Shown: in pieces, positions 1 to 8,946 of the stretch
Numbering within the stretch: position 1 is the stretch's first letter
Layout of the letters: each line of letters opens with the position of its first letter
Source of the DNA: Actinoalloteichus_B caeruleus
GTDB taxonomy: Bacteria; Actinomycetota; Actinomycetes; Mycobacteriales; Pseudonocardiaceae
NCBI RefSeq assembly: GCF_000718005.1
Contig: NZ_JODV01000001.1
Direction: 5' to 3' (one strand)
Length of the DNA: 64,000 nucleotides
Program-made: the position numbers and the translations under genes
The notes under the pieces: model-generated
Databases searched by the model: none
Seen by the model: the letters and a program-made list of their open reading frames with translations, nothing else
Told to the model about the DNA's origin: nothing

Positions 1-26
1 GGGTGCTCGTCACCGAGCGGCGGGCG

Positions 27-986
27 TCAGCCGCGCCGCTTGGCGACCTCCTGCGACAGCTGCGGCGCCACGGTGAACAGGTCGCCGACCACGCCGAAGT
101 CGGCGATCTCGAAGATCGGCGCCTCCGGGTCCTTGTTCACGGCCACGATCGTCTTGGAGGTCTGCATGCCGGCCCGGTGCTGGATGGCCCCGGAGATGCC
201 GAGCGCCACGTACAGCTGGGGCGACACGGTCTTCCCGGTCTGGCCGACCTGGAACTGGCCGGGGTAGTAGCCCGAGTCGACCGCCGCCCGGGAGGCTCCG
301 ACGGCGCCGCCGAGGGCGTCGGCGAGTTCCTCGACCACCGAGAAGCTGTCGGCGCTGCCCACACCGCGCCCACCCGAGACGACGACCGACGCCTCGGAGA
401 GTTCGGGGCGGTCACCGGCGACCACGGGTTCGCGTCCGGTCACCCGGACCGGCTTGGAGGCCTCCGCCACGGGCACCTCGACCGCTTCCTCGGTCGCCGC
501 CCCCTCGGCCGCCTCGGCGTCGATCGCGCCGGGTCGCACGGTGATGACCGGCGTGCCGGTGGTCACCTTCGACTTCACCACGTAGGCGCCGCCGAACACC
601 GACTGGGTGGCGACGCCGTCGGCCGCGATGTCGTCGACGTCGACCAACCACCCCGATCCGGTGCGCAGCGCGACCCGGCCGGCGATCTCCTTGCCCTCGG
701 CGGTGGCGCTGACGAGCACCGCCGCCGGGGAGGTCCGCTCGGCCAGCAGGGCGAGCGCGTCGACCTGCGGCGTGACGAGCAGGTCGGTGGCGGTGTCCGA
801 CTCGACGACGTACACCTTGGCGGCGCCGTGGCCGGCCAGGCTCTCCCTGATCTTCGCCGAGGTGCCGGGGGCGCCGACCACCACGGCCGAGGGCTCACCG
901 AGCCGGCGGGCGGCGGTGAGCAGTTCCAGGGTGGACTTCCTCACGGCACCGTCGACGTGGTCCACGAGGACCAGGACTTCGGACAT
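27..986 (-). CDS. etfA: Electron transfer flavoprotein alpha subunit
   Basis: The product is 319 residues, the normal size for EtfA/FixB. With EtfB it carries electrons from acyl-CoA and other flavin dehydrogenases to the respiratory chain, in the cytoplasm. The N-terminal half is the variable ETF domain (starts MSEVLVLVDHVDG). The C-terminal FAD-binding domain is clear from about residue 200, with the GQTGKTVSPQLY and SGAIQHRAGM segments and the DFGVVGDLF ending typical of the family. The ATG is preceded by GAGGAAGG. It lies 24 nt downstream of etfB, so the two form one operon. This matches the fixA-fixB order of Rv3029c-Rv3028c. Confidence 0.97.
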   Translation of the reverse strand: MSEVLVLVDHVDGAVRKSTLELLTAARRLGEPSAVVVGAPGTSAKIRESLAGHGAAKVYVVESDTATDLLVTPQVDALALLAERTSPAAVLVSATAEGKEIAGRVALRTGSGWLVDVDDIAADGVATQSVFGGAYVVKSKVTTGTPVITVRPGAIDAEAAEGAATEEAVEVPVAEASKPVRVTGREPVVAGDRPELSEASVVVSGGRGVGSADSFSVVEELADALGGAVGASRAAVDSGYYPGQFQVGQTGKTVSPQLYVALGISGAIQHRAGMQTSKTIVAVNKDPEAPIFEIADFGVVGDLFTVAPQLSQEVAKRRG

Positions 987-1010
987 GACTGCCTTCCTCT
1001 CCTCGTTGGG

Positions 1011-1793
1011 TCAGACGAGCTTCTGCGCTGCCAGGTACTCGACGATGCGCACGCCACCGTCGCCCTGGTCCTCGACGCGCTCTCCGGCGCCGCGCGGGGG
1101 CTTGGGTGCCGACTCGACCACCGAGGTGAACGCGGCGGCCAGCCCGACCTCGGAGGGGTCGATGCCGAGGTCGCCAAGACCGAGGGTGGTCACCGGCTTC
1201 TTCTTGGCCGCCATGATCCCCTTGAACGAGGGGTAGCGCGGTTCGTTGATCTTCTCGCTGACGCTGACCACGGCGGGCAGTTCGGCGGCGAGGTGGGTGA
1301 TGCCGTCCTCGGTCTCCCGCTCCACCCGGACCTCGGTGCCCTCGACCTCGACCCGGCGGGCGTGGGTGAGCTGCGGCAGCCCGAGGAGTTCGGCGAGCAT
1401 GGCGGGGATGGCGCCGGCCCGGCCGTCGGTGGCCTCGTTGCCCGCGACGACGAGGTCCACGCCCTCGATCGTCCGGATCGCCGAGGCGAGCACCTTGGCC
1501 GTCTGGATGGTGTCCGAGCCGTGGAGGGCGGCGTCACTGATGTGGACGGCCTCGTCGGCGCCCATCGACAGCGCCTTGCGGATGGCATCTGTCGCCCGGT
1601 CGGGGCCCATGGAGACGACGGTGACCTTGCCGCCGTGGGCCTCCTTGAGCAGCAGCGCCTCCTCGACGGCACGCTCGTTGATCTCGTCGATGACGGCGTC
1701 CGCCGCGTCGCGGTCGAGGGTGTGGTCGGTGTCCGTCAGCTTCCGCTCGGACCAGGTGTCGGGCACCTGCTTGATCAACACGACGATGTTCAT
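1011..1793 (-). CDS. etfB: Electron transfer flavoprotein beta subunit
   Basis: A 260-residue EtfB/FixA protein starting MNIVVLIKQVPDTW, the usual family N-terminus. It binds AMP and partners EtfA encoded directly downstream. The AMP-binding region is visible as the SMGADEAVHISD and VVAGNEATDGRAGAIPAML segments. An AGGAGG lies at 1807-1812. It is 13 nt from this ATG and only 4 nt from an in-frame ATG at 1802 that would add three residues, so translation may begin at either. The chosen start gives the conserved N-terminus. It is divergent from the GH57 gene at 2072. Confidence 0.96.
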   Translation of the reverse strand: MNIVVLIKQVPDTWSERKLTDTDHTLDRDAADAVIDEINERAVEEALLLKEAHGGKVTVVSMGPDRATDAIRKALSMGADEAVHISDAALHGSDTIQTAKVLASAIRTIEGVDLVVAGNEATDGRAGAIPAMLAELLGLPQLTHARRVEVEGTEVRVERETEDGITHLAAELPAVVSVSEKINEPRYPSFKGIMAAKKKPVTTLGLGDLGIDPSEVGLAAAFTSVVESAPKPPRGAGERVEDQGDGGVRIVEYLAAQKLV

Positions 1794-1881
1794 GGTCTCC
1801 ATCGACCTCCTGCGGGTCACGGGGTGTTCGCGCACGGCGGATCAGTTGGGCATGACCCTGCCAGGTCGGCACCCCCCTGGC

Positions 1882-1894
1882 ACAGTGGCACTGT
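1882..1894. promoter_or_regulatory. 13-bp palindrome in the divergent etfB/GH57 promoter region
   Basis: ACAGTG-G-CACTGT is a perfect inverted repeat in the 278-bp gap between divergent genes. Position and symmetry suit a repressor site, but no regulator family can be assigned. The rest of this gap shows no gene. Confidence 0.3.
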
Positions 1895-2071
1895 CCGTCA
1901 CCTAGTGGACATCAACACCACTCATGTTACTCACCGGTAGCTTCTCGCGGTGACGAGCGGCACGCCACCAGACGTGACGGTGCTCACTGCCTCGTTCCGG
2001 GTGCCGGTGCCGTCACCACCCCGCCGGTCGACCGGGCCGGGCCGGTGATCTTCTGCCGGTACGGTGACCCG

Positions 2072-3652
2072 ATGAGTACGACCGCGCGGCAGCCGATCGG
2101 CAGTGTCTGCCTGGTCCTGCACAGCCACCTCCCGTGGCTGGCCCACCACGGGCGTTGGCCCGTGGGCGAGGAGTGGCTGCACCAGGCCTGGGCCGCCAGC
2201 TACCTCCCCGTGCTCGACGTCGTCACGCGCCTCGCCGAGGAGGGGCGGCGCGGCCTGCTCTCGCTCGGGGTCACCCCCGTGCTCGCCGCGCAGCTCGACG
2301 ACCCGCACTGCCTCCGCGAGTTCCACTCCTGGCTGGGGAACTGGCAACTCCGCGCCCAGTACGCCGCCGGCCGCTGGCGCGGCCACGACCCGGCGCTGCG
2401 GGAGGTGGCCGCCGCCGAGTACCGGCGCTCGGCGTGGGCGCTGGACCGCTTCGAGTCGCGGTGGCGGCACGGCGCCAGCCCGGTCCTGGCCGGGTTGCGC
2501 TCGGCCGGGGCGCTGGAGGTGCTGGGCGGACCGGCCACCCACCCCTTCCAACCGTTGCTGGGTCGCCGGCTGCGACGTCACGCGCTGCGGGTGGGGTTGG
2601 CCGACGGCCGGCATCGGCTGGGCGGGACGCCGGGCGGGATCTGGGCGCCCGAGTGCGGTTACGCGCCGGGCATGGAGCACGACTACGCCGCCGAGGGCGT
2701 CACCCACCTCGTGGTAGAGGGCGCCGCGCTGCCGGACCTCGCGGGGGACGACATCCCGGTGCGGCTGCTCGGGGACTCCGAGGTCGTCGCCTTCGCCAGG
2801 GACACCGAGCTGTCGCTGCGGGTGTGGTCGGACGACGGATACCCCGGGCACGCCGACTACCGGGACTTCCACACCTTCGACCACCCGTCCGGTCTGAAAC
2901 CGGCCAGGGTCACCGGGCGGGACGTCGCCCCGGAGGACAAGCTCCCCTACGACCCGGCGCGCGCCCTCCACCGGGTCGGCGAGCACGTCGACGACTTCGT
3001 GACCTCGGTGCGGGACCGGCTGCTCCGCCAGGCCGAGGCCACGGGTCGGCCCGCGACCCTGGTGGCGGCGTTCGACACCGAACTGTTCGGGCACTGGTGG
3101 CACGAGGGCCCCCAGTGGTTGGAGGGGGTGCTGCGGGCGCTGCCGGAGGCGGGGGTGCGGGTGCGCACGCTGGGCGAGGTGGTGGCCGAGGACGAACCGG
3201 GGCCGGCCATCCAGCCGCCGCCCTGCTCCTGGGGCGTCGGCCGGGACTGGCGGGTGTGGAACGGCGACCGCGTCGCCGACCTGGCCGCCGCCAACCGGGA
3301 GGTCGAACGGCGGCTGGTCGACCTCAGCGACCGGCACCGCACCCCCTACCGCGACCCGGTGCTGGACCAACTGGACAGGGAGGCGCTGCTGGCGGTCTCC
3401 AGCGACTGGGCCTTCATGGTCACCGGCGACTCCGCAGCCGACTACGCCCTCCACCGGGCCCACGAACACGCCGGGCACTTCCACCGGCTGGCCGACCTCG
3501 TCGAGCGCGGCGACCGGGCCGAGGCGACGCGCCTCGCCGAGCGGCTGCGGGGACACGACGGCCCCTTCGGCCACCTCGACGCCCGCGACCTGGGCGCCGC
3601 CGACCGTTCCGTGAGGTCGTTCCCGCCGTCGGTGGTGGGCCTGACGGGCTGA
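2072..3652 (+). CDS. GH57 family 1,4-alpha-glucan branching enzyme
   Basis: A 526-residue GH57/DUF1957-type protein, like Rv3031. The family introduces alpha-1,6 branches into alpha-1,4 glucans in the cytoplasm, and in mycobacteria it serves methylglucose lipopolysaccharide (MGLP) and glucan synthesis. The N-terminal HSHLPW motif is present. The likely nucleophile E194 sits in GIWAPECGY and the acid/base D335 in AAFDTELFGHWWHEG, both GH57 landmarks. The C-terminal helical domain shows the SSDWAFMVTGDSAADYA segment typical of the branching-enzyme subgroup. The ATG at 2072 was chosen because the protein then starts just ahead of the conserved strand. The glycosyltransferase follows 85 nt downstream and probably acts in the same pathway. 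Confidence 0.93.
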   Translation: MSTTARQPIGSVCLVLHSHLPWLAHHGRWPVGEEWLHQAWAASYLPVLDVVTRLAEEGRRGLLSLGVTPVLAAQLDDPHCLREFHSWLGNWQLRAQYAAGRWRGHDPALREVAAAEYRRSAWALDRFESRWRHGASPVLAGLRSAGALEVLGGPATHPFQPLLGRRLRRHALRVGLADGRHRLGGTPGGIWAPECGYAPGMEHDYAAEGVTHLVVEGAALPDLAGDDIPVRLLGDSEVVAFARDTELSLRVWSDDGYPGHADYRDFHTFDHPSGLKPARVTGRDVAPEDKLPYDPARALHRVGEHVDDFVTSVRDRLLRQAEATGRPATLVAAFDTELFGHWWHEGPQWLEGVLRALPEAGVRVRTLGEVVAEDEPGPAIQPPPCSWGVGRDWRVWNGDRVADLAAANREVERRLVDLSDRHRTPYRDPVLDQLDREALLAVSSDWAFMVTGDSAADYALHRAHEHAGHFHRLADLVERGDRAEATRLAERLRGHDGPFGHLDARDLGAADRSVRSFPPSVVGLTG

Positions 3653-3737
3653 TCCACCACCCTGACCGGGCGTCGGCCGACCAGACGACCCTCCACGCGG
3701 TCCGCGACGGACCGGACGCCGGTGGGAGGATCAGCGG

Positions 3738-5138
3738 GTGCGGGTCTTGATGCTGTCGTGGGAGTACCCCCCGGTCGTGGTCGGCGGTCTGGGGCGGCAC
3801 GTGCACGCGCTGGCCACCCGCCTGGCCCGGCAGGGACACGAGGTGGTGGTGCTCGCCCGGCATCCGGCGGGCAGCGACGCGACCACCCACCCCACCGTCG
3901 AGGAGCGGCGGGAGGGGGTGCGGGTGCTGCGCGTCGCGGAGGACCCACCCCACCTGACCTTCGAACGGGACCTGGTCGCCTGGACCCTGGCGATGGGCCA
4001 CTCGATGGTCCGGGAGGGCATGCGCCTGCTCCGGGACTGGCGGCCGAGGGTCGTGCACGCCCACGACTGGCTCGTGGCGCACGCCGCCACCGCACTGGCC
4101 GACGCCGCCGACGTCCCGCTGGTGGCGACCCTGCACGCCACCGAGGCCGGCCGGCACAGCGGCTGGCTCTCGCACAGCCTGAACCAGCAGGTGCACTCGG
4201 TCGAGTGGTGGCTGGCGAACAGGGCGGACCTGCTGATCACCTGCTCGGCCGCGATGCGCCGCGAGGTCACCCACCTGTTCGACGTGGACGCCGAGCGGGT
4301 CGTGGTCCTGCACAACGGCATCGACTCGCACCGCTGGACCGGGCGGCCGGGAACGGCGGCCCTCGCGGCTGCCCCGCCTCCGGTCCCCGCGACCGGCGGT
4401 GCTGGCGCGTCGCGTGACGACGCCGGCGGCCAGCGGCCCTCCGCCACCCGAGTCGCCCCCGGCACCCGAACCGCCCTCCCCGCGCCCGACGGCGCCGGTT
4501 CCCCGGTCCGGACGGCCGCCGGGCGGGCGCGACCGGCCACCCTGGTCTTCTTCGGACGGCTGGAGTGGGAGAAGGGCGTGCAGGACCTCATCGCCGCGCT
4601 GCCCGAGATCCGCCGCCACCACCCGGGCACCACGCTCGTCGTGGCGGGCAGCGGCCGGCACGCGACCGAGCTCGTGGCCGACTCCCAGCGGCACGAGGTG
4701 GCCGAGGCCGTCCGGTTCGTCGGGCACCTCCCCGACGAACAGCTGGCGGCCGTGCTGTCCACCGCCGACGCCGCCGTCTTCCCCAGCCGGTACGAGCCCT
4801 TCGGGATCGTCGCCCTCGAAGCGGCGGCCGCCCGCGTGCCGCTGGTCACCTCCACCGCCGGCGGCCTCGCCGAGGTGGTCCGGGACGGGAGCACCGGCGT
4901 CTCCTTCCCACCCGGGGACATCCCCCGGCTGGCCGAGGCGGTCCGCCAGGTCCTCGACGACCCGGCCGCCGCGCGCCAGCGAGCGGACGCCGCGTTCGCC
5001 CGCCTGGCCACCGACTTCGACTGGGACCGCATCGCGGCGGACACCGCCCGCGAGTACGAGGGCGCCAGCCGGCGCCCCGCCACCGTGCTGGGACGTCCGA
5101 AGATCCCCTCGGGCAACGTGTTCGGCGCCGGGGCCTGA
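3738..5138 (+). CDS. GT4-type glycogen synthase / alpha-1,4-glucosyltransferase (Rv3032-like)
   Basis: A 466-residue GT-B glycosyltransferase. The N-terminal Rossmann domain carries the family KTGGL-like segment as WEYPPVVVGGLGRHV. The C-terminal domain shows FFGRLEWEKG, the VVVAGSG strand and the donor-binding E-x7-E as PSRYEPFGIVALEAAA. By position after the GH57 enzyme it should elongate MGLP/alpha-glucan chains from a nucleotide-glucose donor. It starts with GTG preceded by GGGAGG. Unusual: about 60 residues rich in Ala, Pro and Gly (nt ~4345-4535) sit between the two Rossmann domains, where relatives have a short linker. The frame stays open and both domains look complete, so the gene is probably functional. 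Confidence 0.92.
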   Translation: MRVLMLSWEYPPVVVGGLGRHVHALATRLARQGHEVVVLARHPAGSDATTHPTVEERREGVRVLRVAEDPPHLTFERDLVAWTLAMGHSMVREGMRLLRDWRPRVVHAHDWLVAHAATALADAADVPLVATLHATEAGRHSGWLSHSLNQQVHSVEWWLANRADLLITCSAAMRREVTHLFDVDAERVVVLHNGIDSHRWTGRPGTAALAAAPPPVPATGGAGASRDDAGGQRPSATRVAPGTRTALPAPDGAGSPVRTAAGRARPATLVFFGRLEWEKGVQDLIAALPEIRRHHPGTTLVVAGSGRHATELVADSQRHEVAEAVRFVGHLPDEQLAAVLSTADAAVFPSRYEPFGIVALEAAAARVPLVTSTAGGLAEVVRDGSTGVSFPPGDIPRLAEAVRQVLDDPAAARQRADAAFARLATDFDWDRIAADTAREYEGASRRPATVLGRPKIPSGNVFGAGA

Positions 5139-5161
5139 CCGGCCCGGGACGGGGCAGGCCG

Positions 5162-5181
5162 GGCGCGCCTCGCGGCGCGCC
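5162..5181. terminator. GC hairpin between convergent genes
   Basis: GGCGCGCC-TCGC-GGCGCGCC gives an 8-bp stem with a 4-nt loop, 24 nt after the GT stop and ahead of the convergent acyltransferase. There is no U-tract. It would fold on both strands. Confidence 0.5.
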
Positions 5182-5274
5182 GCCTGGGGCCAGCGCGGAC
5201 GCCCACCTCGACGGAGTGGCGCGGCGTCGGCGGCCAGCCGGCGGGCCCGCCCTCGGGGAGCCCGGTCCGGTCGG

Positions 5275-6168
5275 TCAGCCCGCGACCGGTGTCCCCGCGA
5301 CGCCCTCGGCCCCGGCCCCGCCGGCGGCCGAACCGCCAGTGCCCTCGTCACCACCACCGGCCGAACCGCCGGTGGCCTCGTCACCACCGCCGGCCGGCCC
5401 GTCCGGGACCCGGCGACGCACCACCCGGGCGGGGATCCCGGCGGCGACCGCGTAGGGCGGGAGCTCGCCCCGGACGACCGCGTTGGCCCCCACCACCGAC
5501 CCCCGGCCGATCCGGCTGCCCCGCAGGACGGTGGCCTTCGTCCCCAGCCAGCAGTCCTCCCCCACCCGCACCGGGGTCTTCACGATGCCCTGGTCCTTGA
5601 TGGGGCGGTGCGGGTCGGTGGTGACGTGGTCGAAGTCGCAGACGTACACCCCGTCGGCGACCAGCGAGGCGGCCCCGATCTCCACGTCGAGGTAGCAGTT
5701 CACCGTCACCCGCTGGGCGAGGACGGCCTTGTCCCCGATCCGCAGGGAACCCTCGTGGCACCGCACGGCCGTCCCCGCGCCGACGTGCACCCAGCGCCCG
5801 AGCTCCAACCGCCCGTGGCCCGCGCGGCACTCGATGCTGACCCCCCGGTCGAGGAACACCATGCCGCGCAGGACGACCTGCGGTCGGCTCACCCGGAGGC
5901 GGAGGAGCCGCAGGTAGCGCACCAGGTACCACGGGGTGAAGGCCCGGTTCCGGATCACCCAGCGGAGGGATTCCCGGGTCAGGAACCTCGCCTGCTCCGG
6001 GTCGCGGCGGAACCACGACCGGATCGACACCAGGGACTCCCAGAGCGCGCTCACCCAGCGGAAGATACGCGCCGGCCTCCGCCGCCCCAACCTCCCCAGG
6101 GGGCCACGAGCCCGGCGGGGCGAGCACCGGGGGCGGGTCGGAGGACTTGATCGGCTCCTCCGGGGCAC
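5275..6168 (-). CDS. Left-handed beta-helix (hexapeptide repeat) acyltransferase
   Basis: Up to 297 residues. After a helical N-terminus the middle shows imperfect hexapeptide repeats (for example RVTVNCYLDVEIGAASLVADG, then VYVCDFDHV) and the usual tail GEDCWLGTKATVLRG, GRGSVVGANAVV, GIPARVVRR. This is the fold of WbbJ/LacA-type acetyltransferases, as in Rv3034c, a suspected acyltransferase of the MGLP cluster. It faces the GH57-GT pair. The GTG at 6168 lacks a clear ribosome site, and a GTG at 6054 (VSALWESLVSIRSW) is a plausible shorter start. The last ~35 residues are a Gly/Ala repeat tail with a GGGDE-type unit seen twice, apparently dispensable. Acceptor unknown. Confidence 0.85.
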   Translation of the reverse strand: MPRRSRSSPPTRPRCSPRRARGPLGRLGRRRPARIFRWVSALWESLVSIRSWFRRDPEQARFLTRESLRWVIRNRAFTPWYLVRYLRLLRLRVSRPQVVLRGMVFLDRGVSIECRAGHGRLELGRWVHVGAGTAVRCHEGSLRIGDKAVLAQRVTVNCYLDVEIGAASLVADGVYVCDFDHVTTDPHRPIKDQGIVKTPVRVGEDCWLGTKATVLRGSRIGRGSVVGANAVVRGELPPYAVAAGIPARVVRRRVPDGPAGGGDEATGGSAGGGDEGTGGSAAGGAGAEGVAGTPVAG

Positions 6169-6269
6169 TCCCCAACCGGCGGACGTGCCCGGACACGGGT
6201 CCCCCCGGGGCCGCCCCGGGTGGAGGTCTCCGGGACCACCGAGTCACGACCAGCGGAAAGGGGTCCAGG

Positions 6270-6635
6270 ATGCGTATCGGCCCTCGGGGGCTCGCCCGGT
6301 GCCAGGGCGCGTTCACCCTGCTCGGCGGCCTGTGGCCGCTGGTGAGCATCAGGAGCTTCGAGAGTGTCTTCGGCCCGAGGAAGGTCGACGACTGGTTGCA
6401 GTACACCACCGGTGGGCTGCTGGTCGTCGCGGGACTCGGGCAGCTGCGGACGGGGCGGAGCCGGGAGAGCCACCGCCAGGCGCGGATCCTCGGGGTGGGC
6501 ACCGCCGCGACCCTGCTCGCCGTGGACCTCGTCTACGTGCGCCGCGGTCGCATCTCCCCCGTCTACCTGCTGGACGCCGTCGCCGAGACGGGCTGGCTGG
6601 TGGCCTGGGCCTGCCAGTGCCGGCGGGAACGGTAG
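6270..6635 (+). CDS. Small hypothetical membrane protein
   Basis: A 121-residue protein I cannot assign to a named family. Hydrophobic stretches near residues 10-25 (FTLLGGLWPLVSI), 48-60 (GGLLVVAGLGQL), 75-92 (ILGVGTAATLLAVDLVYV) and 97-115 suggest three to four membrane segments. Charged loops RTGRSRESHRQAR and YVRRGR lie between them. The ATG at 6270 follows GGAAAGG at good spacing, which decides the start over an upstream in-frame ATG. It is divergent from the acyltransferase and convergent with the methyltransferase at 6661. The codon pattern is normal for the genome. Confidence 0.7.
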   Translation: MRIGPRGLARCQGAFTLLGGLWPLVSIRSFESVFGPRKVDDWLQYTTGGLLVVAGLGQLRTGRSRESHRQARILGVGTAATLLAVDLVYVRRGRISPVYLLDAVAETGWLVAWACQCRRER

Positions 6636-6660
6636 GAGGGCCGGTCGACCGGGAGCGGCG

Positions 6661-7839
6661 TCAGGTGCGTTCGGCCTCGCACAGGAAGGCCACCGGGGTA
6701 TCCCCGATCCGGGTGAGCACCGCCGTCGCCTCCGCCGGGCCTCGGAGCCGCAACCGCTTCCGCAGGGCGTCGGGGTCCACGGACACCCCTCTGGTGAGGA
6801 TCTCCAACCGCCCGACCTCCCGTTCGCGCAGCCGGGCGCGCAGGGTCCGCTCGCCGTAGCGGCCGTGCTCCAGCACCCGGAACGCCCGCACCCCCTGGGG
6901 CGGCCGGTCCCCGGTCAGGTAGGCGATCCGGGGGTCGAGTTGGCCGAGGCCGTGCCGGGCGGCGTAGTGGCGGACCAGTCCGGCCCGCACCACCGCGCCG
7001 TCCGGGTCGACCAGCCACTCCCCCGGTTCCCGGACGGGGCATTCGTCCGGATCGGCGTCGGTCAGCTCCCAGGCGCTCCCGTCGCCGCCGAGGACGCTCG
7101 CGCGGCGGCGCACGCCCGGTGTCGCCAGCCCCTCGGACCACAGGGCGGCCTCCCGCACCCCGCCGTCGAGGGAGACGAGCTCCACCTCCCTGGCCCACGG
7201 CACCAGGTCGGGGTCCAGCCCCGGGGCCGCCTTGACCACGAGGTCGCGGCCCCGGGCCGCGGCGACCAGCTCCGGGAGCGGCGGTGCCAGCTCCTCGGGG
7301 CGCCAGGTGCGGCGGCCACCGGCCTCCCGCCTCGCCGGGTCGGCGAGCAGCACCGCGTTCCGGCTGACCGGGCGCACGGCGTCGGCCCTGACGAGCAGCG
7401 GTGCCACCCCGGCCACGGCCGCGTTGTGGGCGGCCATCGCCAGGCGCACCGGGTCGAGGTCACTGCCGAGGCAGCGGCGCGCCGACGCGGCCAGGGGCAC
7501 GAGGTCCGCACCGACCGAACAGGTCAGGTCGTGCACGTCGCGGTCGGCGAGTCGGCGGGCGCGGTGTTCGGCCACGACGGTGGCGGTGGCCTGTTGGACG
7601 GCGTCCTCGGTGAACAGCCAGTCGTCCGCCCACCGCAGCCGCCCGGCGGCCCGGCGGCGCAGCACGGCGGTCTCGAGCAGCGCGGCGGCCCGGTCGTCCC
7701 CGACCAGCGACCTGGCCGCGGCGACGTCCGCCAGCCGGGTGGCCGCCGTGAGCGGGCGGTCGGCGAGCGCGGCGAGCGCGGCCCGACCCCGTTCGCAGGC
7801 CAGGAACCGCACGTCGTCGAGGGTGAAGGTGTAACCCAT
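6661..7839 (-). CDS. Class I SAM methyltransferase with THUMP-like C-terminus (Rv3037c-like)
   Basis: A 392-residue protein. Residues ~120-160 carry the SAM-binding region: DLTCSVGADLVPLA (motif I) and LGSDLDPVRLAMAAHNAAV (acidic loop, motif II). VLLADPARREAGGRR resembles the DPPR-type motif IV of Trm5/RsmD-like enzymes. The C-terminus (about 290-392, ending RLEILTRGVSVDPDALRKRL) matches the small THUMP-like domain of the Rv3037c family. That protein has been suggested as an MGLP methyltransferase, but an RNA substrate is equally compatible with the fold. The ATG at 7839 gives a conserved-looking MGYTFTLDDVRFL start. A GTG at 7857 would add six residues. Confidence 0.8.
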   Translation of the reverse strand: MGYTFTLDDVRFLACERGRAALAALADRPLTAATRLADVAAARSLVGDDRAAALLETAVLRRRAAGRLRWADDWLFTEDAVQQATATVVAEHRARRLADRDVHDLTCSVGADLVPLAASARRCLGSDLDPVRLAMAAHNAAVAGVAPLLVRADAVRPVSRNAVLLADPARREAGGRRTWRPEELAPPLPELVAAARGRDLVVKAAPGLDPDLVPWAREVELVSLDGGVREAALWSEGLATPGVRRRASVLGGDGSAWELTDADPDECPVREPGEWLVDPDGAVVRAGLVRHYAARHGLGQLDPRIAYLTGDRPPQGVRAFRVLEHGRYGERTLRARLREREVGRLEILTRGVSVDPDALRKRLRLRGPAEATAVLTRIGDTPVAFLCEAERT

Positions 7840-7909
7840 CAGCGTTCGGTGCCCCACCGGCGGTGGAACGGGTGCGGCGGGCGGCGGGCGGTGCCGCGCC
7901 GGGGGGCGC

Positions 7910-8914
7910 TCACCCGCGCAACCGGACGGGCCGGTCCGGCTTCACCCCCGTCACGGACACGTTGTAGAAGAGTTCCCGGGGCAGGACCCTCGCGAGCACC
8001 CGTTCGTCGAAGCGGCTGAGCCGCTGCCAGGTCCGGTAGGCGAACATCGCCCAGTCCCACCCTAGTTTGCCGGGGGGCACGGCGGCCTCGAAGGTCCGCA
8101 CCGGCCACCCGAAGAGGGCGGCGGTGAACTCGTCGGTGCTGGCGCGGACGTCGACCGCGCCCGCCGCCAGCGCGGTCCGCTCCAACTCGGTGGGATCGAA
8201 GGTGTGGAGGTCCACGACCGCCTCCAGCGCGGCGGCGCGGGAGGACTCGTCGAGCTCCCGCTGCGGCCGGCGCCAGTCCCGCAACGCGGGCAGCCGGGTC
8301 AGGTTGGTGGTCAGCCACCAGGTGGCCCGTCCCAGCCTCCGCGCGTAGAAGTCGCCGATGCGGGTCGGGTCGCCGGCGAACACGAAACGGCCGCCAGGGC
8401 GGAGCACCCGCAGGACCTCCCGCATGGCCGCCCGGACGTCCGGGATGTGGTGCAGGACGGCGTGGCCGACGACGAGGTCGACGCTGTCGTCGGGGTAGGG
8501 GATGCGTTCGGCGTCCCCCACCCGGCCGTCGACGTCCAGCCCCAGCTGGTCGGCGTTGGCCAGCGCCGCCTCGACCATCCCCGGGGACAGGTCGGTGACC
8601 GAGCCGCGTTCGATGACGCCGCCCTGCATCAGGTTGAGCAGGAAGAAGCCGGTGCCGCTCCCCAGTTCCAGCGCCGTCGGGTAGGGGCGACCGACGTCAC
8701 CGGCCACGGCCCGGAAGCGGGAGACCGCGTAGTCGATGCAGCGCTGGTCGTAGGAGATCGACCACTTGTCGTCGTAGCTGGCCGCCTCCCAGTCGTGGTA
8801 CAGCACGTTGGCGAGCTTCGGGTCGTTCCAGGCCGCGTCGACCTCCTCCGCGCTGGCGTGCGGGTGGGGACGGGGTTGCTGGGCGTCCGGTTCGCCGGTG
8901 AGCTGATCGGTCAC
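7910..8914 (-). CDS. SAM-dependent methyltransferase, Methyltransf_11 type (Rv3038c-like)
   Basis: A 334-residue class I methyltransferase. Motif I is ALELGSGTGFFLLNL, motif II the VTDLSPGM strand, and motif IV/post-I the AERIPYPDDSVDLVVGHAVLHHIPD segment, all typical of the UbiE/COQ5-like group. The C-terminal ~100 residues contain a conserved WAMFAYRTWQRLSRFDE stretch probably used for substrate binding. The GTG start at 8914 is preceded by GGGAGG at 5 nt. It lies 32 nt downstream of the enoyl-CoA hydratase gene, the same pairing as Rv3038c-Rv3039c, so a lipid or acyl substrate is plausible. The actual substrate cannot be read from sequence. Confidence 0.88.
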   Translation of the reverse strand: MTDQLTGEPDAQQPRPHPHASAEEVDAAWNDPKLANVLYHDWEAASYDDKWSISYDQRCIDYAVSRFRAVAGDVGRPYPTALELGSGTGFFLLNLMQGGVIERGSVTDLSPGMVEAALANADQLGLDVDGRVGDAERIPYPDDSVDLVVGHAVLHHIPDVRAAMREVLRVLRPGGRFVFAGDPTRIGDFYARRLGRATWWLTTNLTRLPALRDWRRPQRELDESSRAAALEAVVDLHTFDPTELERTALAAGAVDVRASTDEFTAALFGWPVRTFEAAVPPGKLGWDWAMFAYRTWQRLSRFDERVLARVLPRELFYNVSVTGVKPDRPVRLRG

Positions 8915-8946
8915 GTCGACCTCCCTGGTCGTCCCGCGCGGGCGGG

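Noticed and set aside
3..1940. A 645-codon plus-strand open frame
   Set aside because: It is antisense to etfA and etfB, both unmistakable.
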